The notes below the pieces were generated by a model. The model was given only the letters and a program-made list of their open reading frames with translations, made no database searches and was not told the DNA's origin. A stretch of DNA of 45,279 nt from Candidatus Ventrimonas merdavium (GTDB lineage: Bacteria; Bacillota; Clostridia; Lachnospirales; Lachnospiraceae): positions 1 through 45,279 of the forward strand of contig DVLJ01000029.1 of assembly GCA_018715565.1 (NCBI GenBank), given 5' to 3'. The first letter of the stretch is position 1. Every line of letters starts with the position of its first letter. Of this stretch, positions 10,270-20,402 are shown in pieces. The translations under genes were made by a program, and so were the position numbers.

Positions 10270-11454
10270 TTAGATCACATATTCCATATGTGCGTGATGC
10301 TTGATGGTATTTCTGGAAATGGTGATCCGCTGAACGGTGGGAGCGCCTTCCTCCAGCCACATCGCGCGGCAGTCACGGTAGAGCCGTTCTACCGGGCCGT
10401 ACTTGCAGTCCTCAAAGTAGCCCACGCCACCGAAGATCTCCAGCATCTCGTCGCTGACCCGTCGGGTGGTGTCAATGCTGTACAGCTTGCACATCGCGGC
10501 TTTCTCCTCGATATACTCGCCGGTGGGGTTCTCCTCATAGGATTTGGCGAAATCATAGACCATGCAGCGCAGGGCGTGTACCATCATGGACATATCCGCG
10601 ATCTTGCAGCGGATCGCCTGGCGCGTGCCGATGGGCTTTCCAAAGGTAACCCGGTCCGCCGCGTACTGTAAGGACAGCTCCAGCATCCGCTGGGCCATGC
10701 CCAGGTTGCTGGCGGCGATGTGTGCCCGGGATACGGATAAGGAGTGGAGGGCGATTTCCAGTCCCTGCCCCTCTTTGCCCAGCAGGTATTTTTGGTCGAT
10801 GCGGCAGTTGGTGAACTTTAACTCACCGTGGCCTGCGCCGCGGCAGCCCATCATGTGGGGCATGTTGATGACCTCAAAGCCGGGAGCGTCCATGGGAACA
10901 AAGAAGGCGGAAAGCCGGTCGTCCTTGTTGGAGCTGGGGTTCGTCACGGCGATGACGTAGGCAAATTCACAGCAGTCGGTGTGGGAGATCAGCGTCTTTT
11001 CTCCGTTCAGCACGTAGCAGTCTCCGTCCTTCACAGCCGTGGTGTGAAGATCGGCTCCGGTGCCGCCGGTTGCCTCGGTCAGGGCAAAGCAGGTGAAGAC
11101 TTCCTTATTCTGGAATTTGGGCATATACTCCTTCTTCAGCTCCTCGCTGCCGTAGTCGTCCAGGATCCGCCAGTTCAGATCCATGGCATAGTGCAGATGC
11201 ATGCGCATACCGCCCGGTCCTCTGGAAAATTCCTCCTGTACCTGCAGGATCTCCAGCTCATTTAAGCCGTAGCCGCCGTATTTTTCCGGGAGCGCACAGC
11301 GGTAAAGATCATTTTCGATGGCCAGGTCATAAAATTCCTTGGGGAATTTGTTGGTCACCTCCACTTCCTTCTGAAGCTCCTCCAACGGTCCCTCCGCCAG
11401 CTCGCGGATCTGCTTTAAGTACGCCTGGAACTCTGCCGGTGATAATTTGCTCAT
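10270..11454 (-). CDS. Acyl-CoA dehydrogenase family protein (AcdB)
   Basis: CFALTEATGGTGADLHTTAVKDGDCYVLNGEKTLIS; IFGGVGYFEDCKYGPVERLYRDCRAMWLEEGAPTVQR (variant of EGTxxIQR). Confidence 0.93.
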   Translation of the reverse strand: MSKLSPAEFQAYLKQIRELAEGPLEELQKEVEVTNKFPKEFYDLAIENDLYRCALPEKYGGYGLNELEILQVQEEFSRGPGGMRMHLHYAMDLNWRILDDYGSEELKKEYMPKFQNKEVFTCFALTEATGGTGADLHTTAVKDGDCYVLNGEKTLISHTDCCEFAYVIAVTNPSSNKDDRLSAFFVPMDAPGFEVINMPHMMGCRGAGHGELKFTNCRIDQKYLLGKEGQGLEIALHSLSVSRAHIAASNLGMAQRMLELSLQYAADRVTFGKPIGTRQAIRCKIADMSMMVHALRCMVYDFAKSYEENPTGEYIEEKAAMCKLYSIDTTRRVSDEMLEIFGGVGYFEDCKYGPVERLYRDCRAMWLEEGAPTVQRITISRNTIKHHAHMEYVI

Positions 11455-11568
11455 ACGTTGTCCTCCTTGGATTTCTATTAATTAAAAAATTAACGATCTC
11501 ATAGGTTTATCATAGCATCTGCAATGGGAAATATCTAATCGTTGGTTTAGATAGGTTTTTTAGGACTG

Positions 11569-11583
11569 ATAGGTTTTTCCTAT
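11569..11583. promoter_or_regulatory. Candidate LysR-type operator (perfect dyad, T-N11-A)
   Basis: ATAGG-TTTTT-CCTAT in the divergent intergenic region; further ATAGGTTT copies at 11501 and 11551. Confidence 0.5.
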
Positions 11584-11681
11584 GAGTCGTTTTTTTCGTT
11601 GCCCAGGCGGGGGATGAGGTGCTATAGTAGGTCCCATATGACAGATGGAGCCAGATAGATAGATTACGAGGAGGTATTTGG

Positions 11682-12086
11682 ATGTTGGATGAGACGATCA
11701 TGGAAGGGATCCGCAGACATATCCAGCCGATCGGCGGATTGGAACACGCCAGGCTGCTGGAGATCCAGCCGGGCCTGGCAAAGGTATCGGTGGAGATCGG
11801 GAAAGAAAATTTAAATCTATATGGAAACCTGCACGGAGGCTTCCTGTTTGCCCTGTGCGATATGGCAGCCGGTATGGCGGCCTACGCCTATGGGATGACC
11901 AATGTTACCATGCAGGGCAGCTTGAGCTTCATCCGGGGCGTCCAGGGCGGGACCATATACGCAGAGGCCGTATCCCAGCACAGGGGAAGGAGCACAGTGG
12001 TGAACCGGGTGACCGTGCGGGATGAGGAAGGACGGCTGGTGGCAGATGGGACTTATACCATGTTTTTGACAGGGCAGATCAAGTAG
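11682..12086 (+). CDS. PaaI-family hotdog thioesterase
   Basis: NLYGNLHGGFLFALCDMAAGMAAYAYG...VNRVTVRDEEGRLVADGTYTMFL typical of PaaI/COG2050. Confidence 0.9.
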   Translation: MLDETIMEGIRRHIQPIGGLEHARLLEIQPGLAKVSVEIGKENLNLYGNLHGGFLFALCDMAAGMAAYAYGMTNVTMQGSLSFIRGVQGGTIYAEAVSQHRGRSTVVNRVTVRDEEGRLVADGTYTMFLTGQIK

Positions 12087-12224
12087 CGGCTGCGCGGGAC
12101 GAAGAAAGACGTTGCCCGGCGGAAGTTGCCGGGCAGAGAAGAATAAAAAAGAATCTTATAAGGAATCTTATAGGAACGCATACTTTCGGGCCATGGAACT
12201 TTAAAATGCCTTCAATCAATCAGG

Positions 12225-12258
12225 GATTGCCGTATTCTGCGGCAGTCTTATTTTTTTC
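12225..12258 (+). terminator. Rho-independent terminator
   Basis: GATTGCCG-tattctg-CGGCAGTC stem (one G-T wobble) followed by TTATTTTTTTC. Confidence 0.65.
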
Positions 12259-12332
12259 GCTACTGTAAACCCGTATACAGAAAAATCCCTCCAAATCCGG
12301 TAAACCAGCCATCAGAAAGGAGGAACACCACA

Positions 12333-12549
12333 ATGGTAAGAAACCTCACCGCCAGTCCAAGCTGTTCGAGGCCCGGGCCAAGGGCGGCTGCGGGCTGATT
12401 TTTACCTGCGCCACCCAGGCAGAGCGGCAGCTGATGCCCTATCCCAGGGAAATGCAGTTTCCGCCTATTGACCGGGTGGAGCGGATCAAGGAATTCGCCG
12501 AGGCAGCGGACTTCGTTCACACCTACGGAACGAAGATCGCCTTAAAGAA
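12333..12549 (+). pseudogene. Truncated, frameshifted partial duplicate of the downstream OYE-type oxidoreductase
   Basis: 5' leader and ATGGTAAGAAAC match 13459, then a jump to CACCGCCAGTCCAAGCTGTTCGAGGCC (matching about 13590) and near-identity through ACGGAACGAAGATCGCC; the junction shifts frame (MVRNLTASPSCSRPGPRAAAG*). Confidence 0.85.
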
Positions 12550-12683
12550 GAACAGACGCCGGACGGTCAGATAAGCTGTGCTTTGGGGAGGAGGAAGAAG
12601 CGGCATGCCGTTGTACGATTTGGTTGATTTATTCGTTCGATTTAGATATAATAAAAGTATCAAATAAGAAAGGGGGCAATCAC

Positions 12684-12899
12684 ATGTCCATTACTGCAAC
12701 TGAGCTGAAATTGAACCTCGGAAAATACCTCCTGATGGCAGCAAAGGAAGATATTTTCATTACCCGTAATGGCCGAACAGTGGCGAAGCTGACATCACCC
12801 TATCAGAACAAGCTGGATACTGTGGATGAACTGTTTGGGAGTGTGCCGGCAGATGTGACATTAGAAGAAGCGCGGGAAGAAAGGCTGAGTAAGATATGA
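12684..12899 (+). CDS. Phd/YefM-type antitoxin
   Basis: MSITATELKLNLGKYLLMAAKEDIFITRNGRTVAKL; ATGA overlap with PIN toxin. Confidence 0.88.
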   Translation: MSITATELKLNLGKYLLMAAKEDIFITRNGRTVAKLTSPYQNKLDTVDELFGSVPADVTLEEAREERLSKI

Positions 12900-13330
12900 G
12901 GGTACTGATCGATACTTGTGTTGTCATGGATTTTCTGCAGCGGCGTGAACCATTCGCAGATACAGCATTTCAAGTGTTTCGTTTGGCGGCAGCAGAGCAG
13001 TTCTCCGGCTATATTACAGCAAAGTCAGCAACCGACATTTACTATCTGACCCATCGCTGTACCCACAGTGACAAGGAAGCCAGAACAAAGCTGAATCAGC
13101 TGCTGAGCATTGTTGGGATGCTGGATAGCACAGCAGATGATGTGTTCCATGCGATTTCTTCCGAAGTTTCCGATTTTGAGGACGCGGTCATGATGGAAAC
13201 TGCACTTCGTTCCCGCGTGGAATGTATCATAACAAGGAACATAAAAGATTATGCCAAATCATCCATTGCTGTATATACCCCTGATCAGTTTCTGGAACTT
13301 CCGGAACTGAAGAAAGGATCAGATTATTAA
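12896..13330 (+). CDS. PIN-domain (VapC-like) toxin
   Basis: MRVLIDTCVVMDFLQRREPF; DFEDAVMMETALRSRVECIITRNIKDYAKSS: PIN acidic residues. Confidence 0.9.
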   Translation: MRVLIDTCVVMDFLQRREPFADTAFQVFRLAAAEQFSGYITAKSATDIYYLTHRCTHSDKEARTKLNQLLSIVGMLDSTADDVFHAISSEVSDFEDAVMMETALRSRVECIITRNIKDYAKSSIAVYTPDQFLELPELKKGSDY

Positions 13331-13337
13331 TACTTCT

Positions 13338-13371
13338 CCCCATCCGGCCAATGCCGGACGGGGATTTTTTT
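13338..13371 (+). terminator. Rho-independent terminator after the toxin-antitoxin pair
   Basis: CCCCATCCGGC-caat-GCCGGACGGGG stem followed by ATTTTTTT. Confidence 0.8.
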
Positions 13372-13458
13372 GCACATTTTTACGCCTACTGTAAACCCGT
13401 ATACAGAAAAATCCCCCTAAATCCGGTAAACTACCTATCAGAAAGGGGGGACACCACC

Positions 13459-15420
13459 ATGGTAAGAAACACCTACGGAGCATTATTAAAACCTGCCCAG
13501 ATCGGCACCATGAAGCTGAAAAACCGCATCTGCATGGCGCCTATGGACTTTAAATTTTTCAGCGGAAATGAGGAAGATTCCAGCATGACCTACCGCCAGT
13601 CCAAGCTGTTCGAGGCCCGGGCCAAGGGCGGCTGCGGTCTCATTTTTACCTGCGCCACCCACGCGGAGCGGAAGCTGATGCCCTATCCCAGGGAGATGCA
13701 GTTCCCGGCCATTGACCGGGTGGAACGGATCAAAGAATTTGCCGAGGCGGCGGACCTGGTCCATGCTTACGGAACGAAGATCGCCTGTGAGCTGACCATG
13801 GGGAGCGGCCGGTATGCGGACCTTGTAGACGCGGAGCATCCGCCCATCGCGCCGTCGGAGTGCGAGACCCAGTATCACCCGGAGATCCGGGCCAGGAAGA
13901 TGACAGTGGACGAGATCCGGTACATGATCCGGACCTACGCCGAGGCGGCGGGACGGCTGAAAACCGCCGGCTATGATGCCCTTCTGGTCATGGGCGGAGG
14001 CGGTTATCTGATCAATCAGTTCCTGTCTCCGGCATGGAACCAGCGGACAGACGCCTACGGCGGAAGCCTGGAAAAACGGATGACGTTCCTGATCGAGACC
14101 ATCCAGGAAGTGAAGAAGGTAGTGGGAGCAGATTACCCCATCATCGTCAGCCTGAACATGGACGATCTGCTGCCGGAGGGCGTATCCCCCTGCCGGGGCA
14201 TGGTGGTGGAAGAAACCATCGCCACCGCTCAGAAGCTGGAGGAGCTGGGGCTGGCGGACGCCTTCCATCTGCGGCTGGGCAGCTACTATGATCAGGAGAC
14301 CATCATCCCCAGCGCCTACGTGACCAACGAGCTGTATAAAGAAAATATCCGCAGGTTCAAACAGGCGGTGACCAGGCCGGTGATCTTTGAAAACAAGCTG
14401 TCTGATCCGGCAGAAATGCAGGCGCTGATGGAGGATGGAGTCCTGGACTTTGTCAGCATCGGACGGAGCTGGATCGCCGACAAAAACTGGGTGAAAAAGG
14501 CCCTGTACGACCGCCCCATCAAGCCGTGCCTGCGGTGCAATTACTGCCTGCACACCGTATGGCTGGGCAAGTCCACCTCCTGCGCCATCAACCCGGAGCT
14601 GGGCTATGAATTTGAAGGCGGCATTCCTCTGGCAAGAGACCGGAAAAAGGTAGTCGTCGTAGGAGCAGGCCCCGGCGGGATCGAAGCGGCCTTGACCGCA
14701 GCGGAGCGGGGGCATGAGGTACTTTTACTGGAAAAAGAGGCGCGGATCGGCGGCAAGCTGGATATCGTGGCAGCTCCCAGCTATAAGCGGCATTATCTCA
14801 ATTATCTGGATTATCTGGAAGCAGAATTAGAGGCTTCCAACGTGAAGGTCCACTGCAATGTGAACGCAGATGCAGAGATCATTGATTGCTATCACCCGGA
14901 TGTAGTGATCGTAGCGGCCGGCGCGGAGCCGGTGATCCTGCCCATTCCAGGCATCAGCCGGGCTGTGACGGCAGACGAGGTCCTGCGGAAGAACAAACGG
15001 GTAAACGGCACGGTGGTGATCGCAGGCGGCGGCCTGGTGGGCTGCGAGACCGCCCACGTCCTGACAGAGCAGGGTTGTAAGGTCCACATCCTGGAAATGC
15101 AGGACGACGTACTGAAAGACACCTCTTACGTGACGCGCCACTCCCAGCTGGCCGTACTCCGCCAGACCGGAGCACAGATCCATGTCAATACCCGTCTGAC
15201 CGCGGTCACAGGAGACGGAGTAACGGTGGAAACCAACGGGGAGATCCAGAAGATCCCCGCAGATCATGTGGTGCTGGCCGTGGGCTACCGGAACCGTTCC
15301 ACCCTCTATGACGAACTCCAGGATCTGGTAGAGGAAGTTTACCAGATCGGCGACTGCAAGGCCGTCCGGAAGATCGCCGACGCCGTGGGGGAAGGGCATA
15401 TCATCGCCAAAAGTTTGTAA
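13459..15420 (+). CDS. OYE-type NADH:flavin oxidoreductase with Fe-S and NAD(P)-binding domains (BaiCD/2,4-dienoyl-CoA reductase-like)
   Basis: MVRNTYGALLKPAQIGTMKLKNRICMAPMD; NQFLSPAWNQRTDAYGGSLEKR; CLRCNYCLHTVWLGKSTSC; GAGPGGIEAALTAAERGHEVLLLEK; start chosen at ATG 13459 after a GGGGGG Shine-Dalgarno-like stretch. Confidence 0.93.
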   Translation: MVRNTYGALLKPAQIGTMKLKNRICMAPMDFKFFSGNEEDSSMTYRQSKLFEARAKGGCGLIFTCATHAERKLMPYPREMQFPAIDRVERIKEFAEAADLVHAYGTKIACELTMGSGRYADLVDAEHPPIAPSECETQYHPEIRARKMTVDEIRYMIRTYAEAAGRLKTAGYDALLVMGGGGYLINQFLSPAWNQRTDAYGGSLEKRMTFLIETIQEVKKVVGADYPIIVSLNMDDLLPEGVSPCRGMVVEETIATAQKLEELGLADAFHLRLGSYYDQETIIPSAYVTNELYKENIRRFKQAVTRPVIFENKLSDPAEMQALMEDGVLDFVSIGRSWIADKNWVKKALYDRPIKPCLRCNYCLHTVWLGKSTSCAINPELGYEFEGGIPLARDRKKVVVVGAGPGGIEAALTAAERGHEVLLLEKEARIGGKLDIVAAPSYKRHYLNYLDYLEAELEASNVKVHCNVNADAEIIDCYHPDVVIVAAGAEPVILPIPGISRAVTADEVLRKNKRVNGTVVIAGGGLVGCETAHVLTEQGCKVHILEMQDDVLKDTSYVTRHSQLAVLRQTGAQIHVNTRLTAVTGDGVTVETNGEIQKIPADHVVLAVGYRNRSTLYDELQDLVEEVYQIGDCKAVRKIADAVGEGHIIAKSL

Positions 15421-15436
15421 GGGGATCCCCTTTGTC

Positions 15437-16114
15437 TCACCCCTGCCGCGTCTCCTGGGAGCAGTACGCTTCCAGGGCCTCCAGATCCACGATCTCGATC
15501 CATCTCCGGTGGGGAATGATGATCTGTTCGTCCCGGAGCCGGGAAAGGTTCCGGGCGGCGTTCACCCGGGTCACGGTCAGGATCTCCGCGATATTTTCCT
15601 GGGTCAGATCGATGCGGCAGGTCTTTCCCTGAGGCGAGTTCTGGGAGCAGAGATACAGCAGGTTGCACAGCTTGATAAAGGAACTGTTGTAATCCTGGTG
15701 GGCGCTTTCAAACAGCAGGAGATTGATATAGGTGGCGTACCAGTCCAGGGTCTGCAGGTTGAGTTCGCTGTTCTCACACAGCATCCGCAGAAAGTCCTCA
15801 TTGGTAAAGCAAAGCGTCTCCATATCCGACAAAGCGGTGGTAGAAATGGAGTGCTCGATCTTGAACCTGGTCCGGTGGCTTCCCGGGAACACGGTCCCCG
15901 CACTGTGGAGGGAACAGATTTTCCGAAACCCGTCCTCATGGTCGATGGTTGTCTGGGCGATCCCGGAAATGATGTAGTAAACATGGGTAACATTTGTTCC
16001 CAGCGTCCATAGGACCTCATGCTTGCGGAACCGCCGGACCGTATGAGGCTGGGTCAGAAAATAGTCATAAAACTGTTTATAATCATTGGCGAAATAGTAG
16101 CGGGGGATCAGCAT
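15437..16114 (-). CDS. Crp/Fnr family transcriptional regulator
   Basis: Cyclic-nucleotide-binding-like fold (VYYIISGIAQTTIDHEDGFRKICSLHSAGTVFPGS) and C-terminal wHTH (LTQENIAEILTVTRVNAARNLSRLRDEQII); start at 16114 chosen for its AGGAGG Shine-Dalgarno. Confidence 0.88.
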   Translation of the reverse strand: MLIPRYYFANDYKQFYDYFLTQPHTVRRFRKHEVLWTLGTNVTHVYYIISGIAQTTIDHEDGFRKICSLHSAGTVFPGSHRTRFKIEHSISTTALSDMETLCFTNEDFLRMLCENSELNLQTLDWYATYINLLLFESAHQDYNSSFIKLCNLLYLCSQNSPQGKTCRIDLTQENIAEILTVTRVNAARNLSRLRDEQIIIPHRRWIEIVDLEALEAYCSQETRQG

Positions 16115-16284
16115 GGACGGCGCCTCCTTCCTGTTCTTATTTCCTATCATAGCATAGAAAAAAAGGCGGTGCAATCCAGGAACAGAGGGAGGGAGACCGC
16201 CTGGAAGGAGCAGAAGGAGAGCGCAGGGGGAGAAGGCCGAAAGCTGAAAAATGAAATCATAGAGAAAGAAGGGAATTCTAAGAT

Positions 16285-16629
16285 ATGAAAAAATGCAGGA
16301 TCACCATCTTAAAGACCACCTTGGACAAGGGCCTTGCCGAGGAATACGGCGTTCCCGGTCTGGACGCCTGCCCTATGATGAAGGAGGGCCAGGTCTTTTA
16401 CGCCGATTATGCCAAGCCGGAGGGCTTCTGCGACGAGGCGTGGAAAGCCATTTACCAGTATGTGTTCGCCTTGTCCCACGGTATGGGAGAAGAATTGTTT
16501 TACCACGGAGACTGGATCCGGAAGCCGGGAGTGGCGATCTGCAGCTGCAACGACGGCCTGCGTCCGGTCATCTTCAAGATCGAGGCGACGGACGAAGAAG
16601 CGGAGTTAAATTACACGCCGGTCAGATAA
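16285..16629 (+). CDS. TIGR04076 family protein
   Basis: KKCRITILKTTLDKGLAEEYG...CPMMKEGQVFYADYAKPEGFCDEAWKAIYQYVFALSHG, characteristic of this small Clostridial family. Confidence 0.75.
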   Translation: MKKCRITILKTTLDKGLAEEYGVPGLDACPMMKEGQVFYADYAKPEGFCDEAWKAIYQYVFALSHGMGEELFYHGDWIRKPGVAICSCNDGLRPVIFKIEATDEEAELNYTPVR

Positions 16630-16697
16630 AAAACGGCCGGACAGAGGCGAAAGAACAGAAAGAAACAAAAGAAAACGAAAAAAGAAAGGGGAACGGT

Positions 16698-18158
16698 ATG
16701 GATTTTGAAAAGTTAGCAGAAGTGATCTTAAAGGGGATCGGCGGGGAGGAAAATATCGCGGGCCTGACCCACTGCGCCACCCGCCTGCGGTTTACCTTAA
16801 AGGATGAATCCAGGGCGGACGAACCGCTGTTAAAGAGTACGAAGGGCATCCTGGGGATCGCCAAAAGCGGCGGCCAGTTCCAGCTGATCATCGGAAATGA
16901 GGTGTCCAAAGCCTTCCAGGCAATCCAGACACTGCGCAGCGCGGGAGCAGGCGGTGCAGGCGCGGCAGGAGGCGGTGCAAGAGGAAAAGACGCGTCCGGG
17001 AACGGGGCAGACCTGTCCGAAAATGCAGGCGCTTCCCCGGCTCCGGTGAAAGCAAAGCGGAAGCCCGTGGAAGTGATCTTCGACTTTGTTTCCTCCATTT
17101 TTACACCGGTACTTCCGGCGATCATCGGCGCCGGACTGGTCAAATCGGTGCTGGCGGTGGCGGTGCTCCTGGGCATGGATCCGGAGGGGATGAACTACTA
17201 TTTCCTTAACCTGATCGGCGACGCGCCCCTGTATTTCCTGCCGGTGATGCTGGCCTTTACCGCCTCGAAGAAGCTGGGCTGCAATCAGTTCCTGGCTGTT
17301 TCCATCGCCGGGGCCATGCTGCATCCCAACTACGCAGCTCTGATCACAGACGCGTTTACCATCAACTTCACTACCTTCCTGGGCATCCCGGTGACCCTGG
17401 CAACCTACAGCTCCAGCGTGATCCCGGTGCTGCTGATGGTCATTGCCCTCAAATACATCGAAGGATCCCTGGAGAAGATCCTTCCCAAGATGGTGAAATT
17501 CTTCTTTAAGCCCCTGCTGTGCCTGCTGATCGTAGCGCCCCTGACCTTTATCGTCCTGGGCCCCATCGGCTTCGTGGCAGGCGCGGCCATCAGCAGCGGT
17601 TTGAATCTCTTAGACTCTTACGCAGGCTGGCTGGTGCCTACCCTGGTAGGCGCAGTGTTCCCGCTGATGGTAACTGCGGGTATGCACTACGGTCTGGTGC
17701 CGTTTATGATGCAGTCCATCGCTGCCCAGGGCTTTGAGACGATCGCCGGACCGGGCAACCTGCCCAGCAACATCGCGCAGGGGGCGGCCTCTCTGGGCGT
17801 GGCCCTGCGGACCAGGGATCCGGAGTTTAAGCAGACCGCCTTCACCACCGGGATCACCGCCCTGTTAGGCATCACGGAACCCGCCCTGTTCGGCGTGACC
17901 TTAAAGTATAAAAAGATCCTCACCTGCGTCATGATCGGCGGCGGCTTCGGCGGCTTATACGCAGGTATTACCGGAGTCCGGTGCTTCAGCTTCTGCTCCC
18001 CGGGCTTCCTGTCCCTGGCAGCTTATGTGGGTCCAAACGGCTGGGGCAACCTGCTGAATTCTCTGATCTCCATGGCCGTGGCCTTCGCGGTGACCTTGGT
18101 CCTGGTGCTGGTCTGGGGATCCAAAGAGGTGACGGAGGCCGAGCAGCAGAAAGCGTAA
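16698..18158 (+). CDS. PTS beta-glucoside-type EIIBC component (no EIIA domain visible)
   Basis: EIIB site LTHCATRLRFTLKD; EIIC segments (VTAGMHYGLVPFMMQSIAAQGFE, GITEPALFGVTLKYKK); ORF ends shortly after EIIC. Confidence 0.92.
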   Translation: MDFEKLAEVILKGIGGEENIAGLTHCATRLRFTLKDESRADEPLLKSTKGILGIAKSGGQFQLIIGNEVSKAFQAIQTLRSAGAGGAGAAGGGARGKDASGNGADLSENAGASPAPVKAKRKPVEVIFDFVSSIFTPVLPAIIGAGLVKSVLAVAVLLGMDPEGMNYYFLNLIGDAPLYFLPVMLAFTASKKLGCNQFLAVSIAGAMLHPNYAALITDAFTINFTTFLGIPVTLATYSSSVIPVLLMVIALKYIEGSLEKILPKMVKFFFKPLLCLLIVAPLTFIVLGPIGFVAGAAISSGLNLLDSYAGWLVPTLVGAVFPLMVTAGMHYGLVPFMMQSIAAQGFETIAGPGNLPSNIAQGAASLGVALRTRDPEFKQTAFTTGITALLGITEPALFGVTLKYKKILTCVMIGGGFGGLYAGITGVRCFSFCSPGFLSLAAYVGPNGWGNLLNSLISMAVAFAVTLVLVLVWGSKEVTEAEQQKA

Positions 18159-18214
18159 ATGCGGGGAGCATAAATACAGCGGCGAGACGGGATAGAACTG
18201 GCATCACAGAATAA

Positions 18215-19684
<1,470 letters not shown>

Positions 19685-19744
19685 GGGGGCAATGTACCCT
19701 TGGCCTACAACATGAGTTATGAAGGGAGTATCAACATAGATTAA

Positions 19745-19793
19745 AAAAGCTGCCCGAAGGGCTCCATCCAGGAGTCTTTCGAGCAGCTTTTTG
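19745..19793. terminator. Stem-loop terminator downstream of GH1
   Basis: AAAAAGCTGC...GCAGCTTTTT long inverted repeat, U-rich on both strands. Confidence 0.7.
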
Positions 19794-19817
19794 CAGGATT
19801 CATTCACAATTCATTCA

Positions 19818-20402
19818 TCATTTTAACCGCACCAGCTCCGCCCCCAGCGCCGCCACATCCTCTTCCTGATGGGTCGCCGCCAAGAGCAGCTTCCCTGCGG
19901 TCTTTTCCTTCACGTAGGCCATCACCAGCCGCTTCGTGTCCTCATCCAGTCCGGTAAACGGCTCGTCCATCAGGATCCCGCCGGAGGGAGCCAGGAGCGC
20001 CCGTGCGATGGCCACCCGCCGCTTCATGCCGCCGCTTAAGGTGCTGGCAGGCCGCAGGATCGCCTCCTCCGGCAGCAGCCGGCACAGCTCGTCATACACC
20101 TGACGGCGGCTGAGGGAACGGTCCACAGCCAGCATCACATTGTCCAACGGGGTAAACGCCTCGCACAGCCGGTCTTCCTGGAATACCGCCCGCAGAGGCT
20201 GCTCCGGCTGGATCCGGATCCGTCCCGAATCCGCCTTCTCCAGCCCCAGAAGGATCCGCAGCAGGGTCGTTTTCCCCGATCCGGAGGCTCCCATGAGGCA
20301 GTAGGCGCGGCCGGATTCCAGAGTCAGGCTGACGTCTTCCAGGACAGAAAGACTGCCGAAGGATTTGTACAAATGCTCGATCGTGATCTGAAATGGCTTC
20401 AT
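19818..20402 (-). CDS. ABC transporter ATP-binding protein (NitT/TauT type)
   Basis: GASGSGKTTLLR Walker A; TLSGGMKRRVAIARALL signature; GGILMDEPF Walker B. Confidence 0.95.
   Translation of the reverse strand: MKPFQITIEHLYKSFGSLSVLEDVSLTLESGRAYCLMGASGSGKTTLLRILLGLEKADSGRIRIQPEQPLRAVFQEDRLCEAFTPLDNVMLAVDRSLSRRQVYDELCRLLPEEAILRPASTLSGGMKRRVAIARALLAPSGGILMDEPFTGLDEDTKRLVMAYVKEKTAGKLLLAATHQEEDVAALGAELVRLK

Noticed and set aside
12500-12580. 3' end of the broken OYE copy as a fused remnant of a TIGR04076 gene (both end near CGCCGG..GTCAGATAA)
   Set aside because: Only a short shared string; too little to distinguish from chance
13486-14715. 409-aa minus-strand ORF antisense to the OYE gene
   Set aside because: Lies entirely opposite a strongly supported CDS; proline/histidine/arginine-rich translation typical of mirror ORFs in GC-rich sequence
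3722-15420. Full bile-acid-inducible (bai) operon
   Set aside because: CoA ligase, CaiB-type transferase and BaiCD-like genes are present, but no BaiE dehydratase, BaiA dehydrogenase or BaiG-type transporter is seen
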